The notes under the pieces are model-generated. The model had not been told where the DNA came from and ran no database searches. It saw only the letters and a program-made list of their open reading frames with translations. A stretch of DNA of 7,720 nucleotides, from NCBI GenBank assembly GCA_014380965.1, contig JACMIV010000278.1, forward strand, positions 1 through 7,720, given 5' to 3'. This document shows, in pieces, positions 6,196 through 7,720 of the stretch. Both the position numbers and the translations under genes were made by a program. Each line of letters starts with the position of its first letter. Position 1 is the first letter of the stretch. Source of the stretch: Rhizobiaceae bacterium (lineage in GTDB: Bacteria > Pseudomonadota > Alphaproteobacteria > Rhizobiales > Rhizobiaceae).

Positions 6196-6866
6196 GCGGC
6201 TCGGCCCGCGACGCGATCCTATCGCGCATCCGCCACGCCAATGGCGCCCGCCCCCGCGACGAGGCGCGCCAACGCGTCGTCGACGAGCGTCTCACCGAGG
6301 CGCCGAAAGGCGTCATCCCCGCACGTGGACAGCTCAATACGGAAGGGCGCATCGCTCTGTTCCGGCAAATGGCCGAGAAGGCGAGCGCCACCGTCGCCGC
6401 GGTCGGCAGCTACGCGGAAGTGCCCTCGGCCGTCGCCTTCTGGCTGCGGCAGAACAATTTTCCGACGACGCTGAAGATGAGCGCCGATCCCCGCCTTGCC
6501 GCAGCCGACTTCGGCGCGACCGCGCTGACGGTGCTTTCGGGCGCCAGCAACGGCGACGACCTCAACGCTCTCTCTCATGCGGATGCGGGAATCGCCGAGA
6601 CCGGAACGTTGATGCTGACCTCCGGCCCGGAAAACCCGACGAGCCTCAACTTCCTGCCGGAAAATCACATCGTCGTCCTCGCCGCCAAGGACATCGAAGG
6701 CGACATGGAGCGCTGCTGGGAAAAGCTCCGCGACCGCCACGGCAAGGGCGTCATGCCGCGTTCGGTGAACTTCGTCACCGGGCCCTCGCGCTCGGCGGAC
6801 ATCGAGCAGACGCTGCTTCTGGGCGCGCACGGCCCCCGGGCGCTGCATATCATCCTCGTCGGCTGA
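6192..6866 (+). CDS. lutC: LutC/YkgG-type LUD domain protein
   Basis: Third subunit of the L-lactate oxidation complex, a stand-alone LUD domain protein of 224 residues (family about 220-240). Typical points: [11 protein letters not shown] near the N-terminus, the [11 protein letters not shown] strand at 135-145, and the C-terminal block from [15 protein letters not shown] to the ALHIILVG end. It starts with GTG at 6192 overlapping the lutB stop, with GGAG at 6180-6183 eight bases upstream, so translation is coupled to lutB. The role of LutC in catalysis is less clear than that of LutA and LutB; deletion studies in Bacillus subtilis show the operon as a whole is needed for growth on L-lactate. 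It is the last gene of the operon. Confidence 0.93.
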   Translation: MSGSARDAILSRIRHANGARPRDEARQRVVDERLTEAPKGVIPARGQLNTEGRIALFRQMAEKASATVAAVGSYAEVPSAVAFWLRQNNFPTTLKMSADPRLAAADFGATALTVLSGASNGDDLNALSHADAGIAETGTLMLTSGPENPTSLNFLPENHIVVLAAKDIEGDMERCWEKLRDRHGKGVMPRSVNFVTGPSRSADIEQTLLLGAHGPRALHIILVG

Positions 6867-6918
6867 GGAACCGCGGGAGGCTCTGCGCCGCCCGCCGTTA
6901 CGAAAGCATCGTGTCGGG

Positions 6919-6948
6919 GCCCTTGTCCGTCGGGGCTTTTGCTTTTTT
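6919..6948 (+). terminator. Possible weak rho-independent terminator after lutC
   Basis: GCCC (6919-6922) can pair with GGGC (6933-6936) around a 10-base loop; three G-U pairs can extend the stem. It is followed by TTTT, GC and TTTTTT. The GC stem is short, so termination may be partial. It is correctly placed 50 bp after lutC and before fumC. The rest of the 154-bp gap (6867-7020) shows nothing else I can support. Confidence 0.4.
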
Positions 6949-7020
6949 GCGAACCGGAATAGGAATGCCGCGACGCGAGAGGCCGGTGCCGTGCCGGCCA
7001 TGAGATCCAAGGCGGATGCG

Positions 7021-7720
7021 ATGAGCCAGACGAGACAGGAAACCGATACTTTCGGCGCGATCGAGGTCGTCGCCGACCGCTATTGGGGCGCCCAGACCCA
7101 GCGCTCGATCGCGAATTTCAGGATCGGCACCGACCGTCAGCCGATCCCCGTCATCCATGCGCTCGCGCTCGTCAAGAAGGCGGCGGCCCGCGTCAGCGCC
7201 TCGACGGGCCGCCTCGACACCGGCCTCGCGTCCGCGATCGAAAAGGCGGCAGACGAGATCATCGAAGGCAAGCTCGACGATCATTTTCCGCTCGTCGTCT
7301 ACCAGACCGGGTCGGGCACGCAGACCAACATGAACGTCAACGTGGTGTTCTCGAACCGCGCGATCGAGATGCTGGGCGGCACCATGGGTTCGAAGAAGCC
7401 GGTGCTTCCGAACGACCACGTCAACTTGAGCCAATCCTCGAACAACGTCTTCCCGACCGCGATCCACGTCGCGGTCGTAATCGAGACGATGAAGCGCATC
7501 CTCCCGGCGATCGACGCGCTGCATGCCGCGCTCGACAAGAAGGCGCAGGAGTTCGGCCACATCATCAAGATCGGCCGCACCCACACTCAGGACGCGACGC
7601 CGATCACGCTCGGCCAGGAGTTCTCCGGCTATGCCGCGGCCCTGAAGCTCGGCCGCCGCCGCGTGGAGCAGGCGCTGGACGACGTGCTGGCGTTGGCGCA
7701 GGGCGGCACCGCCGTGGGCA
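7021..7720 (+). CDS. fumC: Fumarate hydratase class II (3' end cut by window edge)
   Basis: Iron-independent fumarase, interconverting fumarate and malate in the TCA cycle as a cytosolic homotetramer. 233 residues are visible of about 463. The protein aligns colinearly with E. coli FumC from residue 1, with the same numbering at the active site: GSGTQTNMN at 97-105 (S98, T100), N131-D132, S139-S140-N141, and [10 protein letters not shown] at 185-194 with catalytic-region T187 and H188. The GSSxMPxKxN signature lies past the edge. This numbering and AAGGCGG at 7009-7015 support ATG 7021; an in-frame ATG at 7000 would add seven residues. Position 129, His in the second (B) anion site of E. coli FumC, is Leu here, and residue 142 is Asn where E. 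coli has Asp. It follows lutC in the same direction but is probably its own unit. Confidence 0.94.
   Translation, partial: MSQTRQETDTFGAIEVVADRYWGAQTQRSIANFRIGTDRQPIPVIHALALVKKAAARVSASTGRLDTGLASAIEKAADEIIEGKLDDHFPLVVYQTGSGTQTNMNVNVVFSNRAIEMLGGTMGSKKPVLPNDHVNLSQSSNNVFPTAIHVAVVIETMKRILPAIDALHAALDKKAQEFGHIIKIGRTHTQDATPITLGQEFSGYAAALKLGRRRVEQALDDVLALAQGGTAVG

Noticed and set aside
6913..6936. Direct repeat GTCGGGGC (two copies 16 bp apart) after lutC
   Set aside because: Only 8 bp and two copies; it overlaps the terminator-like hairpin and is not evidence of a mobile element or array.
5990..7003. A 337-codon plus-strand frame across lutB, lutC and the following gap
   Set aside because: It is an out-of-frame shadow: extreme Arg/Pro/Ser content, no domain, and it conflicts with the clearly supported lutB-lutC frames.

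Overview
The window reads as chromosomal DNA of a high-GC alphaproteobacterium, probably of the Hyphomicrobiales (Rhizobiales) type. This rests on protein character, GTGA-type gene overlaps and roughly 67% GC in the core genes; genus cannot be named from sequence alone. It is mostly a carbon-oxidation locus: two divergent operons for oxidation of 2-hydroxy acids (glycolate and/or lactate), followed by the first half of a fumarase gene.

Left arm, minus strand, read right to left: glcD (FAD subunit of a glycolate or D-lactate dehydrogenase), a Uma2-family gene of the PD-(D/E)XK nuclease superfamily, then glcE (second FAD-binding subunit), which runs off the left edge. The glcD and glcE products normally work as a complex with the Fe-S subunit GlcF, which would lie beyond the edge.

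Centre, 2781-3030: a 250-bp gap between the divergent start codons. It holds three separate perfect inverted repeats and is the natural place for both promoters and their operators.

Right arm, plus strand: lutA (CCG-domain Fe-S subunit), a complete DUF29 gene, a decayed second DUF29 gene, lutB (LUD domain plus ferredoxin-type clusters) and lutC (LUD domain). LutABC is the L-lactate oxidation complex, so the two arms together could oxidise glycolate or D-lactate and L-lactate to 2-oxo acids and pass electrons to the respiratory chain. A short gap with a weak terminator-like hairpin separates lutC from fumC (class II fumarase, 233 residues visible).

The most unusual point is that both operons carry non-metabolic genes between subunits of one enzyme: Uma2 between glcD and glcE, and a DUF29 pair between lutA and lutB. 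These inserts have lower GC than their neighbours, yet their junctions keep the operon readable (a start/stop overlap, and ribosome-binding sites built from the neighbouring gene's end). The second DUF29 copy is a pseudogene: it lacks its first 50 residues and has a stop where an aromatic residue is expected. I see no defence island, CRISPR array, transposase, tRNA or rRNA.
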